Assembly (NCBI RefSeq): GCF_001399685.1
Contig: NZ_JTHN01000128.1
Coordinates: 1 to 64,000 of the forward strand
Direction of reading: 5' to 3'
Source of the DNA: Paenibacillus sp. A3
GTDB taxonomy: Bacteria; Bacillota; Bacilli; Paenibacillales; NBRC-103111
Length of the DNA stretch: 64,000 bases
The notes beneath the pieces are model-generated. The model had not been told where the DNA came from, made no database searches, and saw only the letters and a list, made by a program, of their open reading frames with translations. Shown one piece after another: positions 35,836-43,704 of this stretch; the stretch's first letter is position 1; each line of letters opens with the position of its first letter. A program made the translations under genes and the position numbers.

Positions 35836-36261
35836 TCACCCTCCTATTCGGATCGCCAATATAAAAGCAAGACAAAGCCACAAACATAGAGGCGTAAACA
35901 AATAACTATCCAAGGTGGCGAAGCGCGTTCCTCGTAACCGTTTCGTTAAGCCAATGTACCGGAAGTCGCCGATGGTTCGCAGTCCGAATACGATAGCGCA
36001 TACCCAGCAGCCCCAAGTAACGACAAAAAAGCCGGAAAATGCTTTAATGAGTCCCGCTTCCATCAATAGCAGCAAGGATGCCGCAATCAACAGAAAAGCG
36101 ACGGCAAGTGTCCCAGCCTTACCCGGTACGAAAGCGGGCCGCTGTGCTTTGGTTTCCGGTATCACGACGCCCGAACCCCAAGTGCCGCCGAAGGCCCAAT
36201 AAACGTGGAGACCGCTGATGCCGATAAGCAGCAGGGCGGAGATAACGATGATGGAAATCAT
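35836..36261 (-). CDS. DUF3995 membrane protein
   Basis: 141-aa protein with four hydrophobic segments. The start LIGISGLHVYWAFGGTWG and the PFVPGK-like FVPGKAGTLAVA motif are typical of DUF3995, function unknown. ATG 36261 overlaps the stop of the upstream tetR gene (ATGA), with GGGAGGAG 10 nt upstream, so the two are translated together. Confidence 0.8.
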   Translation of the reverse strand: MISIIVISALLLIGISGLHVYWAFGGTWGSGVVIPETKAQRPAFVPGKAGTLAVAFLLIAASLLLLMEAGLIKAFSGFFVVTWGCWVCAIVFGLRTIGDFRYIGLTKRLRGTRFATLDSYLFTPLCLWLCLAFILAIRIGG

Positions 36262-36863
36262 TGTTTTACAACTCCTCCCGAACGGATGCCTTCCCACACG
36301 ATATCGAAATGTCGCTGGAATAGCGTCTCGATTTGTAGCGTATCTGTGCCTGCCGAAAGCCAGATCATTAGCGAGTTAAAGTAAACGCCGGTCAACACCG
36401 CCGCGATATCTTCGCTGACCGCTTGCGTTGTGAGCTGTCCTTTGTTTTTTGCATCATCAAGTAGTGCAGCGAGTGCCTGCCTGAACCTTTCCATGATTCT
36501 CATCTCGGCATCGATGAACATGTCGGCACGCATCATTTCTGACACGACCAGTCTGACCATGTCCGGTTGTTCGGCGTATTGATGAAACAAGTTGCTGAAG
36601 AGGTGCAGCAGTTGTTGCTTCAGATCCGGCATGTTTTTGTTGTGTTGGATGCTTTCATGGACGGATTCGAGCTGCGATACGGCAAGATGGAGCAGCACGG
36701 CTTCTTTCTTCGGAAAATAGTTATAGAACGTTCCTTTTGCAATCCCGCAGGCTTGGGTAATTTCCTCGACCGTTACGTTGTCGAAGCCCTTTTCTTTAAA
36801 CAGCTTTATGGACTGTGTGAAAATGCGTTCTTTCAGCTCTTGCTTTCGGGATGCTCTAAGCAT
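36258..36863 (-). CDS. TetR-family transcriptional regulator
   Basis: 201 aa. The N-terminal helix-turn-helix is FDNVTVEEITQACGIAKGTFYNYFPKKEAV (about residues 26-55); the C-terminal ligand domain is helical. It forms an operon with the DUF3995 gene. A tandem palindrome 30 bp upstream is a convincing operator for autoregulation. Confidence 0.9.
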   Translation of the reverse strand: MLRASRKQELKERIFTQSIKLFKEKGFDNVTVEEITQACGIAKGTFYNYFPKKEAVLLHLAVSQLESVHESIQHNKNMPDLKQQLLHLFSNLFHQYAEQPDMVRLVVSEMMRADMFIDAEMRIMERFRQALAALLDDAKNKGQLTTQAVSEDIAAVLTGVYFNSLMIWLSAGTDTLQIETLFQRHFDIVWEGIRSGGVVKQ

Positions 36864-36892
36864 CGGGGAGGGTCACCGCCTTTTGAAAAAAA

Positions 36893-36923
36893 ATGACTAC
36901 GGTCATAATATGACTTTGGTCAT
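36893..36923 (-). promoter_or_regulatory. Tandem TetR operator
   Basis: Two copies of ATGAC-N4-GTCAT (36893-36906 and 36910-36923) are separated by 3 nt directly upstream of the tetR start. Each is a perfect 5-bp inverted repeat. Confidence 0.7.
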
Positions 36924-37049
36924 GATTTTACTCCTATTTTTGGTATTGTTCAAGTATCAAAAAAGATACGAAGTATTCAAAGCTTGTGGTAAGGTAGAAG
37001 TGCGAGGCATTTTTGCAATGATTGCACATTAAATTAGGGTGACTATGGG

Positions 37050-37234
37050 TTGGAAAAAGGTGGACAAAGGCTTATAATTTAACTACGCTGTTTGTCGTCG
37101 ACCCCCAATGATGCAAAAAAGCCGGGGGATCGACGACAAGGATAGCTGCGTGGCAAAAGGGATTACGGTGTTTGCTGGACCCGATACGTAATTCGGGAAT
37201 ATGTAGAAATGGCTTATTAGCGGGATTTTTATGG
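37050..37234 (+). promoter_or_regulatory. CRISPR leader B: promoter and 5' hairpin
   Basis: TTGGAA (37050-37055), 17-nt spacer, TATAAT (37073-37078). Fourteen nt later TTGTCGTCGA (37092-37101) pairs with TCGACGACAA (37130-37139), continued by CCCCC/GGGGG with one bulged A: a 15-bp stem. The loop is AATGATGCAAAAAAGCC. Ninety-five nt separate the hairpin from the first repeat. Confidence 0.8.
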
Positions 37235-37398
37235 GTTTTGAATGTACCTATGAGGAATTGAAACTCCATGGGCTATGTCCCCGCATATTCGCCAAGTTTG
37301 TGGTTTTGAACGTACCTATGAGGAATTGAAACAGGCTAGGAGAGCGGCCATAGCGACGGCGTGCGGGGCGTTTTGAACTACCTATGAGGAATTGAAAC
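37235..37398 (+). CRISPR. CRISPR array B: 3 repeats, 2 spacers
   Basis: Repeats at 37235-37264, 37303-37332 and 37370-37398; spacers of 38 and 37 nt. Copy 1 has GAATGTACC, copy 2 is the consensus, and copy 3 has the same one-base deletion (GAACTACC) as copy 3 of array A. About 65 nt of unique sequence follow before the terminator of the neighbouring gene. Confidence 0.93.
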
Positions 37399-37462
37399 TC
37401 CGTTGTTTTATTTGGCCAGCATAGCGAGCACATTCCACTCAACAGCGCCGAACAATGCAAGC

Positions 37463-37497
37463 AAAAAAAGCCTCTCGAGATCGTCTCGAGAGGCTTT
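37463..37497 (-). terminator. Intrinsic terminator of the NRDE gene
   Basis: On the minus strand AAAGCCTCTCGAG pairs with CTCGAGAGGCTTT around a short loop and is followed by a T run. It lies 8 nt after the stop codon. Confidence 0.9.
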
Positions 37498-37504
37498 CTG
37501 CAGA

Positions 37505-38260
37505 TTAGAACGTAATCGAATGTCTGCGGTCTTGGATGCGTTCGCCGGAACGTGTTCGTTCGACATAGTGAAGCTTGTTATCCGTCATCAATAAAATCGT
37601 AGAGCTTCTCGTACCATAATGATCGCTCCGAATGTAGATCGGAGAGAGGAGACGCTCCCATTGCAGCGGTACGCCGGTGGCAGGCAGCGCATCGTCAGAT
37701 GCCGGCTCCGCGTCCTCAAGCAGTTCAAACAACGCATCGACCCGGCCCTCCCGAACGTCCTCGAGCTGCGCTTCCAGCTCTTTCTTCCCTTTCGTTACCT
37801 TCGGCCAATCGGTATCCAGCAGATGGTTGCTTACGCCGTAAACACCGGGCTGGAGCTTTTGAATCTCATGACCTATGTTCGAATAATAGTACAGCTCGTT
37901 GGGATCGCCAATCAACAAGTTATATCCCGGATATGCTGTCCGTTCCCGGGCGGAGCGTTCCGCGTAAGCCTGAGGCGATTCGTTCCCGACTAAGTAGCCG
38001 GAGACCAACTGTCCGCGGGAGTGCTTACCTTCGGTTTGCTCCGCAGGATCGCGATAATTCGTCAAAGCGGCGAATCGGCCGCTGTTCGTCACACCCATCC
38101 ACGTCCCGTTCCGGAGCAAATCCCGTCCGGCCAGCACATGAGGGTGGTCCGTCCAATAATGAATCGGCGCCGTCGGACGTGCGTAAAACTCATCGCGGTT
38201 CGCGGCCATGACGAGTTGATAAACGGGATGCATCCGGTAAGCGAACAAGATTAAACACAA
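37505..38260 (-). CDS. NRDE/TANGO2-family protein
   Basis: About 251 aa, TANGO2/NRDE family. The start MCLILFAYRMHP and AANRDEFYARPTAPIHYW (the NRDE motif) are canonical, as is GTWMGVTNSGRFAALTNYRDP. I place the start at TTG 38260 because the family begins MCLILF and GGAAAGG lies about 11 nt upstream; GTG 38269 is the alternative. The molecular function is not settled (haem or metabolite handling has been proposed for the family). Confidence 0.88.
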   Translation of the reverse strand: MCLILFAYRMHPVYQLVMAANRDEFYARPTAPIHYWTDHPHVLAGRDLLRNGTWMGVTNSGRFAALTNYRDPAEQTEGKHSRGQLVSGYLVGNESPQAYAERSARERTAYPGYNLLIGDPNELYYYSNIGHEIQKLQPGVYGVSNHLLDTDWPKVTKGKKELEAQLEDVREGRVDALFELLEDAEPASDDALPATGVPLQWERLLSPIYIRSDHYGTRSSTILLMTDNKLHYVERTRSGERIQDRRHSITF

Positions 38261-38362
38261 GCCAATCACGGCCTTTCCGCATCGTTGTCGTATGCATTAT
38301 AACATCATGGAAGCGCAAGAGAAAATATCCCGAATGAAAGGCCCAAACCGATAGCCGCCGGA

Positions 38363-39391
38363 TTAGTAGAGGTTGTCCTTGTATTCCTTCTTCAGATCCT
38401 TCTCCAGCTGATCCTGAAACCCGGGCTTCGACAGGGCTTCGCTCGCGAGTTTCGCTTCTAAACTCTTGTTCTTGTTCAACTTCATATGTTCGAGGAATAT
38501 CTTTGTGGGTTGGATACCGTGAGTAGGCTCTGGCACCGGCCAGAGCTTGGCACGCAAGAGAGCGGGACTCCTGCTCAACTCGATATTGTTGCTTTCGATG
38601 GCGATAGCCAGCGCCGGTGTCTTGCCCTGAACGACGAAGTTTGCGCGTATTGCCTCGTCCGTCGTCATCCGGGCGGTTCCCGAGACGCGGGCAACATACG
38701 TCGACCCTGGGATCAAAAACAATGCCGTGACATGCGGCTGTACGATGATGTTATGGAAGCTGTCCGTGCGGTGATTTCCCGGCCGATCGGCGAACCAAAC
38801 GCGGCCTTTTTCAACACGCGCCATTTTGTCGGCTGGATCACCCTTCGGGCTCAGGTCGGCGCGGCCGTTTGCGTCGATTGTCGCCAGTGCCATAAAGCGG
38901 CTGGCGCTAACGAAGTTAACGTTGTCCTGCGGCGAGCTTTCGTCGGGTGTGGCCGTCCAGAAATTGGAGCGGATCAGCGCCTTTGCGCAATGACCAAAGC
39001 ACTCCTCAACGCGAATGCGAATCTCACCGTCGATTACATCGACGACCCGACCATTGACGCGCATCGTCTCCCCGGTGTCAGGAAGCAGGAACAGCGAACC
39101 AAAGCCCGTGCCGGGTCGAGCTAGCGTAGGGTCGTCGAGCATCGCGGCCGGCACCCGAAGCTCGTGCGTATCGGCGGTCACAAAGCCGGAATCGCCACCG
39201 CCTAGGGTGATTCCGATCTGTTCGCCCTCGCCGAACCCGGCGAATAAAAGTGGCGATGCAGCAATCCAACGTATCGCGCCTTCGTCAAGATGGTCGATTG
39301 CCTTTAACGTCATCAGAAGCGGAATCTCGCCCACGACCGCCTCAAGGGCTTCGACCGTGTCGATCACAGTTTTTGGATTGAACAATTCCAT
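38363..39391 (-). CDS. FMN-binding PPOX-type oxidoreductase, two split-barrel domains
   Basis: 342-aa pyridoxamine-5'-phosphate-oxidase-like protein. The N-terminal region (about 20-130) is barrel-like without clear FMN residues, while the C-terminal split-barrel (about 155-300) has FVSASRFMALATIDANGRADLSPKGDP and ADRPGNHRTDSFHNII, the FMN-contact motifs of the MSMEG_1061-type PPOX proteins. ATG 39391 has AAGGAG 8 nt upstream. Substrate unknown. Confidence 0.82.
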   Translation of the reverse strand: MELFNPKTVIDTVEALEAVVGEIPLLMTLKAIDHLDEGAIRWIAASPLLFAGFGEGEQIGITLGGGDSGFVTADTHELRVPAAMLDDPTLARPGTGFGSLFLLPDTGETMRVNGRVVDVIDGEIRIRVEECFGHCAKALIRSNFWTATPDESSPQDNVNFVSASRFMALATIDANGRADLSPKGDPADKMARVEKGRVWFADRPGNHRTDSFHNIIVQPHVTALFLIPGSTYVARVSGTARMTTDEAIRANFVVQGKTPALAIAIESNNIELSRSPALLRAKLWPVPEPTHGIQPTKIFLEHMKLNKNKSLEAKLASEALSKPGFQDQLEKDLKKEYKDNLY

Positions 39392-39922
39392 TACCACCAC
39401 TCCTTGATAATCATATATTCAAACGATGCTTATCCATACAATTGGCGGCGTGAATGCTATAATGTGTGTAGGATTGTTTACAAGTAAATAATAAATGGAT
39501 AGAGCGTGTCCTGTCAATTTTTTCATTTCGTGTAACAATCAACCTCATTGGAGACGAAGGAATAGAGATGAGAGCATTTGTGACAAAAATCGGTTATACG
39601 GGGCGAGGTGTGGGTTCGGCCGTCCCCGTATTGGATACGATGTCGGACTGACGTACCGCTATTGATTGTTGCTGTCGTCTGTGTTACTTTTGTTTATAAG
39701 TTAACAATTTTAGAGCTGTCCTGATAGGTCGACGACGGAGCGCAAGAATCATTTCGCGAGGTACGAATGGGTGTTAGACCGTGAGTATTGCCGAAGGCTC
39801 GGCGCGCCGGATAAGAAAGAAGAGTTGCGGCCGTTCTCGACTGTTTGCTGTGATCGATGATGACCGATTGAGATTTTTGAGTACCTATCAAAATGGAAAA
39901 CTTCGAAGGAAAGGGATGCGCA
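39392..39922. other. Gene-poor intergenic region with a short alcohol-dehydrogenase-like start
   Basis: Between the PPOX gene and marR I see no full gene. A 27-codon frame at 39568-39651 (MRAFVTKIGYTGRGVGSA) begins like zinc-type alcohol dehydrogenases and stops at once; it may be the 5' stub of a deleted gene. TATAAT at about 39459 could be a promoter. The rest shows nothing I can name. Confidence 0.35.
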
Positions 39923-40426
39923 ATGGATTCTTCCGAGGGACTTAAGCGATTGATTTACGGCCAGTTTCTCCATTTTTCTCATTTGATCGAGCAAACGGTC
40001 GAAACCGAGTTGGACGAGTTCGCCGATCAGGCGCGGTTGCAGGGTCTTGCCGCGTTTCCGAACAATTTGACCGGCATTCACGTCATCGAGTGCATCGGCA
40101 AACACGAGCCGATTAACAATACGTCCATTGCCGAAAGGATGAGTTTGTCGAAAGCGAGTATTACAAAAATCAGCACCAAGCTGCATGCGGAAGGATACAT
40201 CAAGCGAAGCCGGCTGAACGACAACAAAAAAGAAGTGTACTTCAGTCTTACGTCCAAGGGCAGACACGTTTTCGATGCGCACGAAGCGATGCACGCAAAG
40301 ATCGATCGCCGATTTTTAAGCATTTTGGACTCGTTTTCGGAAACGGAGCTGCAGGCGGTGCTGAAGTTTTCCCAGAAGATGATCGATCATCTAAACCAAG
40401 GGCTGAAGGGAGAGCAGGGACCGTGA
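39923..40426 (+). CDS. MarR-family transcriptional regulator
   Basis: 168 aa. The winged helix (about residues 50-115) contains NNTSIAERMSLSKASITKISTKLHAEGYIKRSRLNDNKKEVYFSLT in family order (recognition helix and wing). GGAAAGGG lies 7 nt before ATG 39923; the upstream in-frame ATG 39893 lacks a ribosome site. The target is not evident; the neighbouring PPOX gene or the deleted dehydrogenase are candidates. Confidence 0.85.
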   Translation: MDSSEGLKRLIYGQFLHFSHLIEQTVETELDEFADQARLQGLAAFPNNLTGIHVIECIGKHEPINNTSIAERMSLSKASITKISTKLHAEGYIKRSRLNDNKKEVYFSLTSKGRHVFDAHEAMHAKIDRRFLSILDSFSETELQAVLKFSQKMIDHLNQGLKGEQGP

Positions 40427-40481
40427 CTTCGTTTGCATTTCTTGTGCCGGTGGTGGACAAAGCTGATGTTCTGGTATCCCG

Positions 40482-40534
40482 AAAAAACAGTCGCAGAGTA
40501 CGGCGGCCATGCCAATGCCCTGCGACTGTTTTTT
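40482..40534. terminator. Bidirectional terminator between marR and dinB-like genes
   Basis: AAAAAACAGTCGCAG pairs with CTGCGACTGTTTTTT around a 23-nt loop, with A and T runs on both flanks, so it can end both convergent genes. Confidence 0.85.
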
Positions 40535-40547
40535 GGCGCGTCTTAGT

Positions 40548-41045
40548 TCATTTGCCTTCGTCGTCGGCAGAGGGACCGTAGAGGCCCGGCACCGGAATAT
40601 CGAGAAGCCGCAAATAAACCCCGAGCTGCGCCCTGTGGTGGACCATGTGGCTTAATCCGAAGGTGCGAAGCGCGATCGCCCGCGGTTGGCGCAGGATGAT
40701 ATGGTCGCCGTTCCGCAAGGTCCATTCCTCGCCGAGTGTGTTCTCGTCGCATTCGGCCAACAGCTTTTCAAGCTTGACGACGTTCGTGTCGAATTCCTCC
40801 AGCACGTCTTCGCGTCTTTCCAAAGACTCCCGCCGAAGCGGAACGGTCGAAAGATCGAATTCCGGGTAAAGAAAAATCGCGACTTGCCAGTTCAGCAGGT
40901 TGATCAGATGCGTGGCCAGCCCGCCCAACGTCATCGATTTCACGTGCGGCTTCCACGTCATATGCTCCTCGGGCAAGCGCTCCAGGATGCGGCGCGTAGA
41001 GGCCAGCTCATGCATGGCGTCCCCGATGATCAGTTGTTTCACCAT
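40548..41045 (-). CDS. DinB-family protein
   Basis: 165-aa four-helix-bundle protein of the DinB/YfiT superfamily. Metal-ligand histidines are in the first and last helices (LGGLATHLINLLNWQ and LSHMVHHRAQLGVYLRLL). Family members include metal-dependent thiol transferases and damage-inducible proteins; the exact reaction is unknown. GGAGGAGAGG precedes the start. Confidence 0.85.
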   Translation of the reverse strand: MVKQLIIGDAMHELASTRRILERLPEEHMTWKPHVKSMTLGGLATHLINLLNWQVAIFLYPEFDLSTVPLRRESLERREDVLEEFDTNVVKLEKLLAECDENTLGEEWTLRNGDHIILRQPRAIALRTFGLSHMVHHRAQLGVYLRLLDIPVPGLYGPSADDEGK

Positions 41046-41194
41046 AGTTTCCCTCTCCTCCCTTATATAGCTAGCATACTATAAACCCGGTCGAGTGGAA
41101 AGCTTGTCTCAGTCGTTCGACATCGGATGACGGTGCGACATGCCGGCAAAAGATTGATAGGTTATCTCATTAAATTTGTCCCCAAAAAATAGCA

Positions 41195-41530
41195 TTAGAC
41201 TCGGTTGCAGGTTTGCTCCAGCCATAGTTCCAGCTGTTGACGGTTCATAGCTTTTGTAGCCACACGAACCGCAATATCAAATAACTCATCAGGGTCTGCA
41301 TCCGATTCATAACCATTTTCTAGTATAAATGAAATAATTACAAAGATGGTCGTTTCTTTATTCCCTGCCCGAACAAAAGGCCGCAAAGCCTTATATAGCC
41401 TGAAGAATTCTGTTTTGTTAACGGCCATGGAATCATCCCTCTTTTCAGTATCTTCTGCCGCACCTTCTCGGACGAGTTCCCGCTTAAAGACAGCTATTCT
41501 CATTTGTAGTTCATCTTTTGTCGAAATCAT
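41195..41530 (-). CDS. Hypothetical protein
   Basis: About 111 aa, helical and charged, no signal peptide (MISTKDELQMRIAVFKRELV at the start, ELWLEQTCNRV at the end). Its start overlaps the end of the upstream membrane-protein gene by about 20 bp, so translation is probably coupled. I do not recognise the family. More AT-rich than the surrounding genes. Confidence 0.55.
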   Translation of the reverse strand: MISTKDELQMRIAVFKRELVREGAAEDTEKRDDSMAVNKTEFFRLYKALRPFVRAGNKETTIFVIISFILENGYESDADPDELFDIAVRVATKAMNRQQLELWLEQTCNRV

Positions 41531-41756
41531 AAATCTCAGCAAGAATCAGATAAATGATTCCGGCAATTAGAGCGATTATACTGAAAGTGGTTAAATTTCC
41601 CCCAACATACTCTAACCATCGTTTAAAAGAATCTGCGCCATAACCAGCGCTGGGTGATGATGTTGAATAGATCGATGCAGTTAAGTATTTGACTCCTGTA
41701 AGAAAAGCAGAAATAGCTAAAAGAATAACCCCAGCCGCTCTTCTGCTCACGTTCAT
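41511..41756 (-). CDS. Small two-TM membrane protein, hypothetical
   Basis: 81 aa with two hydrophobic segments (AAGVILLAISAFLTGVKYL and TFSIIALIAGIIYLILA) and a Ser/Gly-rich loop. ATG 41756 is preferred because GGAAGTG lies next to it. Paired with the downstream hypothetical gene. Function unknown. Confidence 0.55.
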   Translation of the reverse strand: MNVSRRAAGVILLAISAFLTGVKYLTASIYSTSSPSAGYGADSFKRWLEYVGGNLTTFSIIALIAGIIYLILAEIYDFDKR

Positions 41757-41836
41757 CACTTCCTTTCCTTCTTTCATAATGGTACCATAATATTACTGAT
41801 AATAAAAAAATCCCCACACATAAAGGTAGGGAAACC

Positions 41837-42553
41837 ATGAAGAAAAGATCTTTCTTAACCTATCTGAACCTTTCTATCGTTGGCTGTCTTATAGCCTTTA
41901 TCTACATTCTTCGAAACGTAAACGATGAGCTCATTTTTTATTCTGCGGCTTTTATCGTTATTGTGTTATGTGCCTCAAGTATATTTATACAGATAAAGCG
42001 ATTTAAGCTCAAAGCCGTTATAGGAACGATATTTTTTGGACTTAGTATCGTTTTTGTCGTTAGAGCTGGCTTGGATCAACGCAATAATTTTTATCTTCAA
42101 GGAGCCTTGCACGGTTATCTGCCCTCAGCTTCTTTAAAAATCATGGGGAAAGAGCAATATAACGCTAATCTGGCCAAGCCGACAACTATGCAAGACCGGT
42201 ATCCGAATGAGGCTACGGGAAGGTTTTACCCTTCCTTGCCTTATCATCAATCGGAAGCAGTTCTGGTGGATAGACATTCGCCAGAAAATAATAGTGTTAG
42301 CTACAGGTTTATTTTTAAAAAACCTTACACGATAGATAACAAGGACGTATCGAGCAAATGGTGTATTGTATGGGGCGTATGCAGCTACTTCTATAATGGT
42401 TATGCAGATATTAACCCGAGTACGGGTGAAGTGATCGGTCTGAAGATCCGTAATACAGGGCACAACTGTGCTCAATCGCCCAACACGGCCAGATCAAGCT
42501 GGCTTACGCGTTCGGGATCGGAGATCAGGTCGACTTCGGTAATTTTCCCATGA
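41837..42553 (+). CDS. Hypothetical membrane-anchored protein, possibly truncated
   Basis: 238 aa with three N-terminal hydrophobic segments (residues about 10-85) and an extracytoplasmic domain (DVSSKWCIVWGVCSYFYNGYADINPSTGEVIGL). The last 27 residues (SPNTARSSWLTRSGSEI...) are antisense to the convergent sigma-factor gene and look unlike natural protein, so the true gene may have lost its 3' end. AGGTAGGG precedes ATG 41837. No family recognised. Confidence 0.5.
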   Translation: MKKRSFLTYLNLSIVGCLIAFIYILRNVNDELIFYSAAFIVIVLCASSIFIQIKRFKLKAVIGTIFFGLSIVFVVRAGLDQRNNFYLQGALHGYLPSASLKIMGKEQYNANLAKPTTMQDRYPNEATGRFYPSLPYHQSEAVLVDRHSPENNSVSYRFIFKKPYTIDNKDVSSKWCIVWGVCSYFYNGYADINPSTGEVIGLKIRNTGHNCAQSPNTARSSWLTRSGSEIRSTSVIFP

Positions 42554-43341
42554 TTCACTGTAAATTGGAGTACATAGAGCAAACGGCCTCGTGGAGCCGC
42601 TATAATTCCTGCTTGTCCGTTCACGAGGGCTAGTTGTGCTGCTTTCTGAGCACGTCCCGAAACTTGTTTCGCTAGTGTGGCCGCTCCTTGCGTTACTCTC
42701 GAAGATCCGGTTTGACGATCGTCGCGAAGGATAACGTCCGGATCAAGCGCACTGACAAGAGCATCGAAATCACCGGAGTGAGCCGCCGCGAGAAAAGCTT
42801 GAACAACGTCGCGTTGGTGATCCCAGTCGGCTTTCGGCATGGCTTTCGCCCCGCGAATTCGGCGGCGTGCCCGGCTCGCAAGTTGTCTTGTCGCGCTCTC
42901 CGACTTTCCTACAATCGGAGCAATCTCGGTGAAGGGCATGGAGAAGATATCGTGCAGCACGAACGTGATGCGTTCCGCAGGATTCAAATTACCGAGCACG
43001 ACGAGCAGGGCAATTCCAACAGAATCGGCCAATACGGCTTCTTGTTCGGGGTCGATGATATTCTCTTGGCTTGTGAAAGTATCGGGCAAGTGAGTTTCTA
43101 TCGATTCTTCGCGCCTGGATTTTCGCGATCGTAACATATCCAGGCATATACGCGAAACAACGGTGGTCAACCATCCTCCCATGTTCTCGATGCCTCTTCC
43201 ATCCGCGCGACTAAGACGCAACCAAGCCTCCTGTACTGCATCCTCCGCTTCACTCAATGATCCCAGCAACCGATAAGCCACGGCTTGAAGGTGATTCCGG
43301 TGGGCTTCGAACGTATTTGCCAACCCGACTTGTTCGTTCAT
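42472..43341 (-). CDS. ECF41/SigJ-type RNA polymerase sigma factor
   Basis: 289 aa. Sigma region 2 (about residues 10-75: LQAVAYRLLGSLSEAEDAVQEAWLRL) and region 4 (about 115-165: ERITFVLHDIFSMPFTEIAPIVGKSESATRQLASRARRR) are followed by a SnoaL-like C-terminal domain (170-289), the fused regulatory part of ECF41/SigJ sigma factors. The DGGGK motif usual in ECF41 is not evident (DVILRDDRQTGSS stands there). Family members usually control one adjacent gene for a carboxymuconolactone decarboxylase, oxidoreductase or epimerase (COE); here only a remnant is left. GAGGAG before the start. Confidence 0.88.
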   Translation of the reverse strand: MNEQVGLANTFEAHRNHLQAVAYRLLGSLSEAEDAVQEAWLRLSRADGRGIENMGGWLTTVVSRICLDMLRSRKSRREESIETHLPDTFTSQENIIDPEQEAVLADSVGIALLVVLGNLNPAERITFVLHDIFSMPFTEIAPIVGKSESATRQLASRARRRIRGAKAMPKADWDHQRDVVQAFLAAAHSGDFDALVSALDPDVILRDDRQTGSSRVTQGAATLAKQVSGRAQKAAQLALVNGQAGIIAAPRGRLLYVLQFTVNHGKITEVDLISDPERVSQLDLAVLGD

Positions 43342-43457
43342 CGCTCAATCTCCTCGCCCAAAATAAAAGCCTCTATAAGTACTGACGAATGAAACCGGAA
43401 CAATGCGACAAGACGCCGATAATTTTGTTGATTTCTTTCTTTTCTCGAAAAAAATGT

Positions 43458-43485
43458 TGTCACACTTCCCAAGGGTCGATCCGTC
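43458..43485 (+). promoter_or_regulatory. ECF41-type promoter before the collapsed COE gene
   Basis: TGTCACA (43458-43464) and CGTC (43482-43485) are 17 nt apart, close to the TGTCACA-N-CGTC target promoter described for ECF41 sigma factors. It points at the remnant starting at 43540, 55 nt downstream. Confidence 0.65.
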
Positions 43486-43539
43486 AGCATAGTAACGAGC
43501 CAAAAAACGGTTCTAATCCAAATCAAAGGAGTGCTGCAC

Positions 43540-43665
43540 ATGAAATGAAGAATGGACAGTCCTGTTATGATCGTACCCGATGCGTCCCAAGCTTTACAAG
43601 CGGATGAGATCTTTACTGAAGCGGCCCGACACTTCGATGTGGCTGCAGTTTCTTCGGACAAATAA
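43540..43665 (+). pseudogene. Collapsed carboxymuconolactone-decarboxylase (AhpD-like) gene
   Basis: ATG 43540 with AAAGGAG upstream reads M-K-stop, then in the same frame MDSPVMIVPDASQALQA is joined directly to DEIFTEAARHFDVAAVSSDK. These are the N-terminal and a near-C-terminal segment of AhpD/CMD proteins (typically about 150 aa); the central part with the Cys-x2-Cys site is deleted and codon 3 is TGA. The context beside an ECF41 gene and promoter supports the identity. Confidence 0.7.
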
Positions 43666-43704
43666 TTGCAACTAAAAAAACAAGTGAAAGTGGGGATTTC
43701 CCTT

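Noticed and set aside
36910-37032. 41-codon frame ending YEVFKACGKVEVRGIFAMIAH, resembling a transposase tail
   Set aside because: It starts inside the tandem TetR operator and the resemblance is only an impression; too short to support a mobile element, though a remnant is possible.
43338-43661. 107-aa minus-strand frame overlapping the sigma-factor start by ATGA
   Set aside because: It is antisense to the ECF41-type promoter and the carboxymuconolactone-decarboxylase remnant, which explain this DNA better.
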